Source of the DNA: Natronoglomus mannanivorans
GTDB taxonomy: Archaea > Halobacteriota > Halobacteria > Halobacteriales > Natrialbaceae
NCBI GenBank assembly: GCA_025517485.1
Contig: JAOPKB010000020.1
Location: 1-64,000, forward strand
Direction of reading: 5' to 3'
DNA: 64,000 bases
Notes under the pieces: generated by a model
Seen by the model: only the letters and a program-made list of their open reading frames with translations
Told to the model about the DNA's origin: nothing
Databases searched by the model: none
Shown here: positions 55,275 through 63,873 of the stretch, one piece after another
Position numbering within the stretch: position 1 is the stretch's first letter
Layout of the letters: every line of letters starts with the position of its first letter
Position numbers and translations under genes: made by a program

Positions 55275-55306
55275 ATGTGTAGTTCCACATACACATTATT
55301 TATATC
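55275..55306 (-). promoter_or_regulatory. Regulated promoter: inverted repeat and TATA box
   Basis: Perfect 7-bp inverted repeat ATGTGTA-N8-TACACAT (55275-55296) begins immediately before the start codon of the small membrane protein, and a TATA-like GGATATAAATAAT (minus strand, 55296-55307) adjoins it. The repeat thus covers the expected transcription start, as a repressor operator would. Confidence 0.7.
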
Positions 55307-55635
55307 CTTCACTTCAGTGGATGAATTCTCCGTCTCGAGAGCGGTCACCTGGTCGAATGTGACGAAAACACGCTGGATGCAGGGAACGAACTTTTTCCGC
55401 CTCGGGTTCGCCAAGGCGAACCACTCGCCGCAAAAACTTCGATGAAAAAGGCCGACTGCTCGGCCTTCGGCCTCGCGGTCGGAGAACCGATCGCTTCACT
55501 CACGGATGCTCATAACGATACATTCGCGTTCCACACGAAGGAGATCCACCCGATTCCGCCAGTCTTACACATGCAGAAGGGGAGAATTCACTATTCTATG
55601 CGTAGAATCGACCGACGAAACGGAGAGGACAACGC
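55297..55635. other. Gene-free region with two hairpins (339 bp)
   Basis: Contains the perfect hairpins GGTTCGCC-aa-GGCGAACC (55405-55422) and GGCCGA-ctgc-TCGGCC (55450-55465). An ORF starting at 55442 lacks coding character. The hairpins may be terminators or remnants of a small mobile repeat; nothing decides between these. Confidence 0.5.
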
Positions 55636-55965
55636 TCACTCCCAGCGTTGTGTCCCTTCGGATTCCGACTCCGCAGTTCCGTACCACTCCTCGAGTCGCT
55701 CGAGATAGTTCGAACAGAACGCTGCTCGATCGGCGTCGTCGTCGCGACCTTGAATCTCGGCTTCGACGTCGACGAGCAACGACTCGAGTCCGTGTCGCGA
55801 CACTCGCGACAATTCGCTGTCGCAGGGTTTACAGAGGTACTCGAACTCCTTGTCGTCCCGATCCCAGCGATCGCCGTACTTGTCGTATTCGCGGGCCTCG
55901 CTACGAGGGATCGCCTCACCACAGGCGAGACAGGTCACCCTCGCCTCCCGCCAGGAGGGCCACAT
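55636..55965 (-). CDS. Four-cysteine zinc-finger protein (DUF7562-like)
   Basis: A 109-residue protein. The N-terminal part has two Cys pairs, VTCLACGEAIPRSEARE and EYLCKPCDSEL, forming a probable zinc ribbon, with YDKYGDRWDRDDKEF between them. The rest is an acidic helical region (LESLLVDVEAEIQGRDDDADRA). I recall such proteins as a haloarchaeal family of unknown function. Start at 55965 (MWPSWREARVTC) directly precedes the finger. Confidence 0.7.
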   Translation of the reverse strand: MWPSWREARVTCLACGEAIPRSEAREYDKYGDRWDRDDKEFEYLCKPCDSELSRVSRHGLESLLVDVEAEIQGRDDDADRAAFCSNYLERLEEWYGTAESESEGTQRWE

Positions 55966-56130
55966 ACGAGTATCGTCGTCGTGAGAACACTTAGCGATTA
56001 GCACACTCGAGTTGATCTATCTGCCCGAGCGGACGGTCGCTGTGAACGACTCCTCTCCACACTGCCTTCAGTGGGCTTCGAGAACGCACAGGACTCGACA
56101 GAGAACGAAACGACCCAATCCGGTCGACGC

Positions 56131-56340
56131 TCACTCGCCGAGGGGCTCGAGATCGGGTGTGAACAACTCTTCGATCTCGCAATCGAAGTAGGCAGCGAGT
56201 TTGAACGCCAGCTCCAGCGACGGATCGTAGCGGTCCCGTTCGACCGCGTTTATCGTCTGGCGCGAGACACCGACGGCTGCCGCAAGTTCCCCCTGATTCA
56301 ACTCTTCGCGTTCGCGGTACGTCGGAATCACGTTCTTCAT
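56131..56340 (-). CDS. XRE-family (Cro/C1-type) repressor
   Basis: A 69-residue HTH protein: YREREELNQGELAAAVGVSRQTINAVERDRYDPSLELAFKLA is a full HTH_3 domain, and the end (FDCEIEELFTPD) matches the small YozG-like regulators. It is encoded 7 bp downstream of the membrane protein at 56348 in the same direction, so they share one promoter. The array of GTAAAG/CTTTAC sites in that promoter is the likely target, giving autoregulation. Confidence 0.9.
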   Translation of the reverse strand: MKNVIPTYREREELNQGELAAAVGVSRQTINAVERDRYDPSLELAFKLAAYFDCEIEELFTPDLEPLGE

Positions 56341-56347
56341 GGTCGCT

Positions 56348-56791
56348 TTACGTTCGAGTGTACCGCCGTTTCACAACCCAGTGAGATGCCCCGAAGATGA
56401 ATACCAACAGGAGATATCCCCAGAGTGCACCGCGAACAGCGGCGGGAGCAGTGTACACTCCTGTCGTGTTGAGGACGACTTCCGCCGGAAGACCGGCGAT
56501 CCCCACCGCTGCGACGAACGTGAGCGTCGTTTGACTCGCCTCCCGCTCGATTCGATCTTCGAGTTCGTCGGTAACCGAAACTGGTGATCGCCAGTATCCG
56601 ATCGCCATCCCGAGACAACCGAGCCAATACAGCCACAATCCAGCGAAGAGTACCAGCGGTTCTTCGGTGACGATCCACGCCGCAGTCGCAACGAAGAAAC
56701 TGACCACGCCGACACTGACCGACCTGCTGATCCACTCGCTGTACTGTTCGCGTTTCTCGACTCGCTCTGTTGCGGTGAGTTTCTCAGTCAT
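56348..56791 (-). CDS. Four-helix membrane protein paired with XRE repressor (DUF2178-like)
   Basis: A 147-residue protein with four hydrophobic helices (for example SVGVVSFFVATAAWIV, LVLFAGLWLYWLGCLGMAIGYW, TTLTFVAAVGIAGLPAEVVL, GALWGYLLLVFIFGASHWVV) and a charged cytosolic loop between helices 2 and 3. Small membrane proteins of this type are often encoded with an XRE regulator; the helix layout resembles DUF2178. Function unknown to me; it may be a sensor that controls the repressor. Confidence 0.75.
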   Translation of the reverse strand: MTEKLTATERVEKREQYSEWISRSVSVGVVSFFVATAAWIVTEEPLVLFAGLWLYWLGCLGMAIGYWRSPVSVTDELEDRIEREASQTTLTFVAAVGIAGLPAEVVLNTTGVYTAPAAVRGALWGYLLLVFIFGASHWVVKRRYTRT

Positions 56792-56797
56792 TGGTAC

Positions 56798-56851
56798 CAC
56801 GGTGTAAAGCACTCTTTACAGTAAAGTCCACTTTACACCGTGATAAATATG
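56798..56851 (-). promoter_or_regulatory. Operator array of the XRE/membrane-protein operon
   Basis: A perfect 12-bp inverted repeat CACGGTGTAAAG (56798-56809) and CTTTACACCGTG (56831-56842) flanks a second palindrome CTTTAC-a-GTAAAG (56814-56826), so GTAAAG occurs four times in alternating orientation. On the minus strand the TATA-like ATATTTATC (56843-56851) adjoins the outer arm. The ATG of the membrane protein follows 6 bp after the inner end. This is a strong candidate for cooperative binding of the downstream XRE protein. Confidence 0.8.
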
Positions 56852-56993
56852 TCGCCCTGTTGTCTTCTGCTCACCCAGTCTTCTCTCGACGACGGTCGAG
56901 ACGATCGACCAGTCCAGTCCGATCGTCCAGACTGGCACGCGATCTACACCTCGAAACCTATTCTGTTAAATGGGTATAGAAGGTAGGGCGGGT

Positions 56994-57473
56994 ATGCAGG
57001 TCAAGTCTCGACACCACCTTCGAAGCGACGACGTCGGCGACCTCGAGAACGCCATGGCAGACAAACTCGGCGTCGACCTCGATGGCGACACCTACGAGCG
57101 CGTCGAGTTCGAGGAGACCGATCGCGAAGTCGTCCTGATCGACGGCGAACCGCGCGTGGCCTCGTTCGACGACGAACTGTTTCTGACGGTCCGCGGTGCG
57201 AACGTCTACGACCCCGGCCAGCGCGTGGTCGTCGTCGACTCGGGTGCCGTCTCGTTCGTCAGCGACGGCGCGGACGTCATGCGGCCGGGGATCACGACGG
57301 TCGAGGGCGACGTCTCCGAAGGTGACCTCGTCGTCATCGCCGAAGAAGCCCACGGGAAGGTCCTCGCGGTCGGCCGCGCTCGAGTGGACGGCTCGGAGAT
57401 GGTCGGCAGTGAGGGGAAGGTCGTCGACTCGCTGCACTACGTCGGCGACGAACTGTACGACTTCACCGGCTGA
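56994..57473 (+). CDS. PUA-domain RNA-binding protein
   Basis: A 159-residue archaeal protein with an N-terminal domain (MQVKSRHHLRSDDVGDLENAMADKLG) and a C-terminal PUA domain at ~78-150: VVVVDSGAVSFVSDGADVMRPGI, then GDLVVIAEEAHGKVLAVGRA. The arrangement is that of the MCT-1-like archaeal proteins thought to act in translation or RNA modification. A TATA-like stretch near 56963 is present. Start ATG at 56994 preferred to the GTG upstream. Confidence 0.88.
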   Translation: MQVKSRHHLRSDDVGDLENAMADKLGVDLDGDTYERVEFEETDREVVLIDGEPRVASFDDELFLTVRGANVYDPGQRVVVVDSGAVSFVSDGADVMRPGITTVEGDVSEGDLVVIAEEAHGKVLAVGRARVDGSEMVGSEGKVVDSLHYVGDELYDFTG

Positions 57474-57491
57474 TCGCTCGCGTTCGATCCC

Positions 57492-58244
57492 TCAGTTCTC
57501 CTCAGCCTCAGACGCTTCCGTCTCCTGCTGGTCGGCCTCGTACGACTCCTCGTAGCGCTCCATCGCCGCTTCGTACCCCTCTTTGGCGAACTCGTACGTC
57601 TCCCGAAGGTCGGCGATCGGGGTCTCCGTCGCGTCGACTCTGAGGTCGTTGTAGGACGGATCGAGCGGGTGCTCCTCGGTCGTCCGAACGACGACGGCTG
57701 CGCTCTGGACCGACAGCTCCTCGCGCTTGTCGCCACCCTCGTCGTGACCCCCGGCGAGCGCGTCGATCAACCGCTTCGAGAGCGGCGCCGACCGGTCGCT
57801 CGACTCGTAACTGTCGGCGACCGCCTCGAGGACCGACTCGCCGGTCAGCAGGTTCCCCGCGACGGTGTAGCCGTCGCCCTCGCGGTGGCCGTACCAGTCG
57901 CCACACTCCTCGCCGGAGAAGACGAAGGTACCCTCGGCGTCGACGCCGTGGAGCTGGCGGCTCGAGGCGTCGTGGTCGGCGTTGAGCAGCGACTCGAGAG
58001 CGTCGTCGACGGCGAGTCCGTCGTCGATGTATTCGATGCCTCGACGACCGAGGTCGACGTTGACGAGACTTTGGGTCGCGACGGCACCGCGTTCGCTGGC
58101 GAACGGACAGAGCGTGCCGACGCCGGGGAGGCGGGTCGTGACGGCGACGCCGAAGCAGTCGTGGTGTTCGCGCTCGCCCTCGTCGTCACCGCTCTCGTCG
58201 CCGTCAGTCTCGACGGGCTCGTACACACAGATGCTGAACGTCAT
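57492..58244 (-). CDS. DUF1028 family protein
   Basis: A 250-residue protein of the DUF1028 family, whose fold is related to Ntn hydrolases. The N-terminus MTFSICVYEP precedes an acidic insertion; the core blocks GVAVTTRLPGVGTLCPFASERGAVATQSLVN, then GYTVAGNLLTGESVLEAVAD, are present, followed by DGGDKREELSVQSAAV-like sequence and the pocket stretch LDPSYNDLRVD. Members are proposed to act on peptides or nucleoside-like substrates; the activity is not established. Acidic C-terminal tail. Confidence 0.82.
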   Translation of the reverse strand: MTFSICVYEPVETDGDESGDDEGEREHHDCFGVAVTTRLPGVGTLCPFASERGAVATQSLVNVDLGRRGIEYIDDGLAVDDALESLLNADHDASSRQLHGVDAEGTFVFSGEECGDWYGHREGDGYTVAGNLLTGESVLEAVADSYESSDRSAPLSKRLIDALAGGHDEGGDKREELSVQSAAVVVRTTEEHPLDPSYNDLRVDATETPIADLRETYEFAKEGYEAAMERYEESYEADQQETEASEAEEN

Positions 58245-58408
58245 GTCTCTCGGATAGCGCTGGCCGTCAATAAGTGTCCGCGTCGGGATACTCGAGTCCC
58301 TCTCGAGTCGACGAGTGGAGATTCAGGTCCTGAGTATCGACCAGACGTCGGCGACTCGCTGCCCGTCTGACGTAAGAACTATACTGGCGGCGCGGGTGTC
58401 CCTTTTCT

Positions 58409-58765
58409 ATGGGAATCATGAGCAAAATTCTCGGCGGGAATCAGTCCCGAAGCGCCGAGGATTACGTCGAACTGAACCTCGACGACGTCGCGGAGGGCGC
58501 GAGCGAGGCGACGATGCAGGTACACATCGCGGAAGTCGACGGGCAGGCGGCGGCGATCGACATCAAAGACGCCGTCTACGACGGCGACATCGTCATCGCG
58601 GATATCACCCGTCTGCGCACCAAAGACAGTACCGTCGAACACATCGTCGACGAACTCCGTCAGGTCGCCCAGGAGGTCGACGGCGACATCGTCCAGAAGG
58701 GCGACGACCAGATCATCATCACGCCGACCGGCGTCCGTATCGGCCGAGAGAAACTCGGTCGGTAA
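58409..58765 (+). CDS. sepF: Cell division protein SepF
   Basis: A 118-residue archaeal SepF, the membrane anchor for FtsZ at the division site. The amphipathic membrane-targeting sequence MGIMSKILGG is at the N-terminus; the SepF core (VDGQAAAIDIKDAVYDGDIVIADITRL, then QVAQEVDGDIVQKGDDQIIITPTGVRIGRE) follows. Size is typical for haloarchaea. Single gene with own promoter. Confidence 0.93.
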   Translation: MGIMSKILGGNQSRSAEDYVELNLDDVAEGASEATMQVHIAEVDGQAAAIDIKDAVYDGDIVIADITRLRTKDSTVEHIVDELRQVAQEVDGDIVQKGDDQIIITPTGVRIGREKLGR

Positions 58766-58821
58766 CTGACTGCGGTCTCCTCGTTCGTGTGTCTCGAGAC
58801 GGTGAGTGTCATCTGGATCCC

Positions 58822-58864
58822 GAGATTGAGACTGAGACCGAGACTGAGACCGAGACCGAGAGAG
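58822..58864. repeat. Hexamer tandem repeat (GAGACT/GAGACC)
   Basis: Seven near-perfect units of GAGACY lie between sepF and the alpha-galactosidase pseudogene. The tract is noncoding and probably length-variable. Confidence 0.6.
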
Positions 58865-59110
58865 GAGCGAAACGCCCAACTCGAGTCGAACTGGTTCGAG
58901 ATGGAAGTGAAACCGACACACTCGAGGCGGGGATCGACGACGAGGAGCGATCCAACGAGAACGTGTCATCGAAACTGTTTTCCTGCCGCCGCGTTCGCTC
59001 ACGTTCGTGTCAGTAAACAACGTTCCACAGGTGCGGACGCCGCCGATGGGGTGGCGCAACTGCTACGAAATTCGGAATTGATAAGTAGTGAACGACAGTA
59101 AATAGCAGTA

Positions 59111-59740
59111 ATGACAAAGGTGTACTCCATCGGAGAGTTCGCAGATGAACTTGGAGTCCACCGTGAAACCGTCAAGAAGTGGTGCCGGGAAGACCAACTC
59201 ACGTATTCTCGAACTCCCGGCGGCCACCGACGAATCCCTCACACAGAACTCCAACGACTCACAGGGGAACCATCACGCAGAACCGATAAAGTCGCCATCT
59301 ACGGGAGAGTTTCGGGCCACGCTCAGAAACAGGACGGAGACCTTGACCGGCAACTCGAATCCCTCACCGAATACGCACACGACCATGGATGGAGTATCGA
59401 AAACAAATACTCCGACGTAGGAAGCGGACTCAACGAGAACCGCCGTGGACTGAACGAACTCTTGGACGACGCAGAAAACGCCGACTACGGGCGCGTACTC
59501 GTCACGTACCAAGACCGACTTACCAGATTTGGATTCTCCTACCTCGAACGATTGCTCGAACAGTACGGTGTCGAAATCACCGTCGTCAACGAAGAAACCG
59601 ACAAAACCGCACACGAAGAACTCGTTGACGACCTTTTGCAACTCGTCGCCAGTTTCGCAGGCAAACTGTACGGAATGCGGTCCTCGAAACGAAAGCGGAT
59701 CGTCGAAACAGTAGAAGCAGAGATGGAAACCGATGAGTAG
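59111..59740 (+). CDS. tnpA: IS607 serine recombinase TnpA
   Basis: A 209-residue transposase. The MerR-like N-terminal HTH is VYSIGEFADELGVHRETVKKWCRE with the DNA-contact SRTPGGHRRIP. The resolvase catalytic domain starts VAIYGRVSGHAQKQDGDLDRQ, with the nucleophilic serine at ~68, and includes VLVTYQDRLTRFGFSYLERLLEQYGVEI. The C-terminus is normal. The stop overlaps the tnpB start by 8 bp. The protein appears intact and could mobilise the element. Confidence 0.92.
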   Translation: MTKVYSIGEFADELGVHRETVKKWCREDQLTYSRTPGGHRRIPHTELQRLTGEPSRRTDKVAIYGRVSGHAQKQDGDLDRQLESLTEYAHDHGWSIENKYSDVGSGLNENRRGLNELLDDAENADYGRVLVTYQDRLTRFGFSYLERLLEQYGVEITVVNEETDKTAHEELVDDLLQLVASFAGKLYGMRSSKRKRIVETVEAEMETDE

Positions 59741-61467
59741 CCACCTCTCACTCCCGATTCGCTTACCGTTTGAAGAGCGAGAGCGGCACGCTCGACTCGA
59801 CACGCTCACAACCGCGGTTGCAAACACGCTTATCGAGCGATACTGGACGCCTGAACATCTCACCGAGATCGACGACTACTCGTATCAAGCATGGAAATAC
59901 TTTGACGAAGACGAGGCGTTCGCTGACGTTGACCTATACCTCCCGAGTCGATACAAACGCTGTGTGATGCAGAAAGTCGGAGAAACACTACGGAGCCACG
60001 CCGACAAACGCGAAGCCTTCCAATCCATCCAGTCCGTTCTCCCCGACCACAAAATTCTCCGTATCGACACCCGGCGAATCAAAGAACGGCTCTGGGATTC
60101 AGAGGAATACATCAAATCCGGGTATGTTGACCTACTCATCGGTCAACTCCTATTACGACCGTCACGGTCGCTTCCCTGAATCGTATTTTGAGATGTAGGA
60201 CTGCCCATCGTACTCGAAGGGCGTGCTTCCGTACTCCGCAGACGATGGCCCTGCTTTGGGTCAGACTGTGAAATACGAATACAAAGATTCCACGCAGTCA
60301 CTCACAGTCAAACTCAAGACGCCCGACACACCCGAACCGGAATCCCGTGGCGACTGGACGTGGACGGAACACGCGATGGACGGCTACGAAGCGTTCCACG
60401 AACTCCTCGACCACGGCAGTCTCTCCGCACCCTCGTTCCAACCCACACAAACCAAAACCGGGGGCGAATACTACGAACTCTCGTTCCCCGTCGAACTCGA
60501 ACACGCAGAGAAATCAGACGACGTAGAAACCGTTTTAGCAATTGATGGAGGACTCAGAAAAGACGCTACCGCAGTCGTCGTGAACGAAGACGGCGAGCAA
60601 CTCTCTGTTCCGTATTTCATCCAGAATACGGAGCGAGACCGGATGCGTGATCTCGCTCAGGTACGTAACCAACTCAACTCCAAACTTGCATATCTGCGGC
60701 GGGAAGGACGTGGCTACACGGACTCGTTCAAGAGCGTCCAAGCAGAATACGAGCGCGTGAACAACAAAATCGCGAACAAGCGAGAGCAACTCGTTCACGA
60801 TGTAGCAAATCAAGTTCTTGCCCTCGCCCTCGTGTATGACGTGGATGCGATTGTTCACGAAGACTTGCGAAGCCTCTCACCGCCTCGGGGTAAAGGGCAA
60901 CTCTCGTGGGAACTCTCGTCGTGGGCACGGCGAGAAATCATCTCGAAAATCGAGTACCGCGCTGAAATCGCCGGACTGCACGTGAAGCGGGTGTGTCCGG
61001 GCAACACGAGCAGGTCGTGTCCACGATGCGGCTCCACGGGGCACACCACGAAGTCCCCCGACCACACGTTCGAGGTGTGGCACGGAGGCCACTTCCGCTG
61101 TGACAACGCTCGGTGTGGCTTCCAAGCCGACCGTGACTACGTTGGCGCAGTCAACGTGGCGCGTGTGTTCTTCAGCGAATCGGCAACGCTGAACCACGAT
61201 TTCACGTCTTCCTACACGGGAGACTCTGAAATCGTGCCAGCAAGCCGTTCCGTTGGCATGCGTCTCGTGTTCGGTACTGCGCCTATCGCGTTTACCGGAC
61301 AGTCGGATGAAGATGTGACTGCTGGTGGCGGGTCGTGCTTGATAGCGCCCGCTGTCACCCCGACAGAGACGATAAATGATAGCAGTAAACCTGTTTCAGT
61401 GTCAAGCCCAGCGACACACAGCACCCCTCAATTCATTAAGAGGACTGCTGTTTACTGCCGAAAATAG
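59733..61467 (+). pseudogene. tnpB: IS607-associated tnpB, frameshifted with an internal amber codon
   Basis: The N-terminal part (SSHLSLPIRLPFEERERHARLD...) is open to a TGA at 60177-60179. Near 60150 the homologous frame shifts by one (YYDRHGRFPESYFEM), meets TAG at 60196-60198, and then reads CPSYSKGVLPYSADDG and the remaining ~400 codons. The later part keeps the RuvC residues (VLAIDGGLRKDATAVV, IVHEDLRSLSPP) and the zinc ribbon CPRCGSTGH ... CDNARCGFQADRDYVGAVN. A restart at ~60223 could produce a truncated protein lacking the N-terminal domain, but guided cleavage is unlikely. Confidence 0.82.
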
Positions 61468-62052
61468 GAACGGTGGAACACCTGGAACGCCTACAGCTGG
61501 AACGTCACCGAACTCGACGTCCGCAACGCCGCCAACGCGCTCGTCGAGACCGGCTTTCGCGACGCCAGCTACGAGTACCTCGTCGTCGACGACTGCTGGA
61601 TGGCGGAGGAACTCGCCGAGGACGGGAGCTTTCGGAACCACCCGGACAACGTTCCGGCCGGCGTCGCCGACCTCGCCGACTACGTCCACGACCGCGGCCT
61701 GAAGTTCGGAATCTACTCCTCTGCGGGAACTGAGACCTGTGCGAGCCACGAGGCGAGTCTCGGAAACGAGCGGCGCCACGCCGAGCAGTTCGCCGACGTC
61801 GAGACCGTCGACCTGCACCTGCCCGAGGACGCCGACAGCTACGCGGTGACGGACGTCTGGAGCGGCGAGGAGTGGACGACCGACGGTTCTCTCGAGGCGA
61901 CGGTCGACTCCCACGACGTCGCGTTCTTCCGCGTCGGACCTGTCTGAGCGGGCAGGCAGTGAACGCGGATGGCGGTTCAGAGCCGGGCACGCAGGTCGAG
62001 GAGGGTTCGACCCCGATTCTCGTTCGGCAGTCTCGGACCAGCCCCTTCCACA

Positions 62053-62083
62053 AGCTATATGACTGACTGACCAGTAGGTCAGT
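62053..62083 (+). promoter_or_regulatory. MATE-gene promoter with TetR-like palindrome
   Basis: A TATA-like AGCTATATGA (62053-62062) is followed by ACTGACC-agta-GGTCAGT (62066-62083, perfect 7-bp arms), and a second partial site CTGAC...GTCAG lies at 62091-62105. Such TGACTGACC sites are typical operators for TetR-family repressors of efflux genes, but no TetR gene is in the window. Confidence 0.65.
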
Positions 62084-62185
62084 GTAACGACTGACCGACT
62101 AGTCAGGACCTTCGACGATGACGACTATCTCTCTCTCGAACGACGCGCCGAGAACCGACGACCGAACAGCGAGGGCGGCGATCGA

Positions 62186-63700
62186 ATGAGTCTCCGCGAC
62201 CGCGTTCGGTCGCTGTTCAAGAGCAGCGACGAGTTCGACCTGACCTCGGGTGAGATCGCGAAACCGCTGCTGTACCTCTCCTTTCCGATCGTCGTGACGA
62301 ACCTCTTCCAGACGGCGTACAACCTCGCGGACACCTTCTGGCTGGGCCAGCACAGCACGAACGCGCTGGCCGCGATCAGCTTCGCGTTCCCGATGGTCTT
62401 CCTGCTCATCTCGCTCGCGATCGGGCTCTCGGTGGCCGGCAGCGTCCTCGTCGCCCAGCACGTCGGGGCCGAGCAGTTCCGGAAGGCCGAGTACGCCGCC
62501 TCCCAGACCGTCGCGTTCTCGGTCATCCTCTCGATCGTCGTCGGTGCGATCGGCTACGTCTTCGCGGGCGAGATGGTCGCCCTGCTGGGTGCGGACCCCG
62601 AGTACGCGCCACAGGTCGTGAGCTACATGGAGGTCTTCTCGGCCGGGCTCGTGTTCGTCTTCGGCTTCGCCATGTTCATCGCGCTCATGCGTGGCTACGG
62701 CGACACCATCACCCCGATGATCGTCATGTTCGGCTCCGTCGTCCTGAACATCGTCCTCGACCCGTTCCTCATCTTCGGCTTTCAGGAGAACCCGCTTTTC
62801 GCCTGGTTCTCGTTACAGGGACTCGAGGCTACCCTCTACGAGACGACCGGGTTCGACGGACGCGGAATCGAAGGGGCGGCTATCGCGACGATCGTCTCGC
62901 GAGCGCTGGCGTTCGGCGTCGGCCTCTGGATCATGTTCCGTGGGAACCGGGGCGTCCGGATTCGACTCGGGCAGATGATGCCCGACCTCTCGTACGCGCG
63001 GACGATGCTCGATATCGGCGTTCCGGCGTCCGTCGAGATGACCGGCCGGGCGATCTCGGTCAACCTGATGCTGGTGATCGTGGCCCTGTTCTCGACGACG
63101 ACCGTCGCCGCCTACGGGATCGGGACGCGGATCTTCTCCGTCGTCTTCCTCCCGGCGATCGCGTTCTCTCAGGGGATCGAGACGATGACCGGCCAGAACA
63201 TCGGCGCCGGCAAACCCGACCGAGCGGCACGGACGAACGACTACGGTGCCCGCTTCCTGTTCGTGATTCTGACGGTCGTCGGCGCCGTTACCTTCCTCGC
63301 CGCCCGCCCCATCTCGGCAATCTTTACCACCGACCCCGCCGTCGCAGACGCGAGCGCGACCTTCCTGCGGATCGTCGCGCCGACGTTCGGCTTTATGGGC
63401 ATCATGCGCGCGTACAACGGCGGCTTCCGCGGCGCCGGCAAGACCCTGATCGCCGCAGCCATCGCCTTCACCGTCCTCGGCGTCGTCCGCCTCCCCGTCG
63501 CCTGGGTCGGCGCGAACACGATCGGCTCGAGCGGCCTCTGGCTCGCGTTCGCCGTCTCGAACGTCGCCGGTGCGGTCCTCGCATACTGGTGGTTCAAACG
63601 CGGGACCTGGCGCGAGGGGGACCTCACTTCGAGTTCGTTTGGAGGAGACGAGATCGAGAGCGAGGACGTGGTCAACTCGTCGGCGAGTGGCAACGACTGA
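62186..63700 (+). CDS. MATE family efflux transporter
   Basis: A 504-residue protein with 12 hydrophobic segments in two repeats; each repeat starts with a typical MATE block (IAKPLLYLSFPIVVTNLFQTAYNLADTFWLGQ in the first, ARTMLDIGVPASVEMTGRAI in the second). It also has FAMFIALMRGYGDTITPM and SQGIETMTGQNIGAGK, signatures of Na+/H+-coupled drug efflux pumps. The ATG at 62186 is preceded by a regulated promoter. The hydrophilic C-terminus is acidic. Confidence 0.92.
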   Translation: MSLRDRVRSLFKSSDEFDLTSGEIAKPLLYLSFPIVVTNLFQTAYNLADTFWLGQHSTNALAAISFAFPMVFLLISLAIGLSVAGSVLVAQHVGAEQFRKAEYAASQTVAFSVILSIVVGAIGYVFAGEMVALLGADPEYAPQVVSYMEVFSAGLVFVFGFAMFIALMRGYGDTITPMIVMFGSVVLNIVLDPFLIFGFQENPLFAWFSLQGLEATLYETTGFDGRGIEGAAIATIVSRALAFGVGLWIMFRGNRGVRIRLGQMMPDLSYARTMLDIGVPASVEMTGRAISVNLMLVIVALFSTTTVAAYGIGTRIFSVVFLPAIAFSQGIETMTGQNIGAGKPDRAARTNDYGARFLFVILTVVGAVTFLAARPISAIFTTDPAVADASATFLRIVAPTFGFMGIMRAYNGGFRGAGKTLIAAAIAFTVLGVVRLPVAWVGANTIGSSGLWLAFAVSNVAGAVLAYWWFKRGTWREGDLTSSSFGGDEIESEDVVNSSASGND

Positions 63701-63873
63701 CCGCGGGACAGGTCGGTCGGCTGCACTCTCGAGACGGTCGAAACTGTCGCCACCGGCGATCCGTGCCGGGTCACGTAGGGTTATTTCGCTGACCGTCAGT
63801 TGCAGTAAGCAGTCAGGCTGCCCGAGCGGTCAGTTCGGGCGAAACTGAGAAACTGGAGGTACCCAGACACCTA

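Larger units (their letters stand above)
59055..61476 (+). mobile_element. IS607-family insertion sequence (tnpA + broken tnpB)
   Basis: The element is inserted between two GG dinucleotides (59053-59054 and 61475-61476), as expected for IS607 with no target duplication; removing it restores the alpha-galactosidase frame exactly. Imperfect inverted repeats CGACAGTAAATAGCAG (59093-59108) and CTGCTGTTTACTGCCG (61445-61460) match at 14 of 16 positions. It encodes a serine recombinase (tnpA) and a tnpB that is frameshifted and has an amber codon. Base composition is lower in GC than the flanks. Confidence 0.88.
59007..61947 (+). pseudogene. GH27 alpha-galactosidase, split by IS607 element and internally deleted
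   Basis: The first 16 codons (GTG at 59007; ending VRTPPMGW at 59054) and the rest from 61477 (NTWNAYSWNVTELDVRN...) join in frame across the inserted element to give the GH27 N-terminus. EYLVVDDCWM and LKFGIYSSAGTETCASHEASLG are family blocks. Immediately after NERRHAEQFADVE the sequence jumps to a C-terminal part (TVDLHLPEDADSYAVTDVWSGEEW), so roughly 200 residues with the catalytic YLKYDNC-type aspartate are missing. Thus two independent lesions. The intact enzyme would have removed galactose from galactomannan, linking it to the mannanase island. Confidence 0.85.

Noticed and set aside
55405..55465. Two hairpins as a possible tRNA or structured RNA gene
   Set aside because: No cloverleaf, no T-loop consensus and no anticodon arm could be formed. 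They are kept only as noted structure.
55442..55708. An 88-codon ORF starting at the hairpin region
   Set aside because: It runs over two strong hairpins and into the 3' part of the zinc-finger gene, with no haloarchaeal amino-acid bias.
58822..58864. Possible CRISPR-like array of short repeats
   Set aside because: Units are 6 bp without unique spacers. No array with 25-37 bp repeats and spacers exists in the window.
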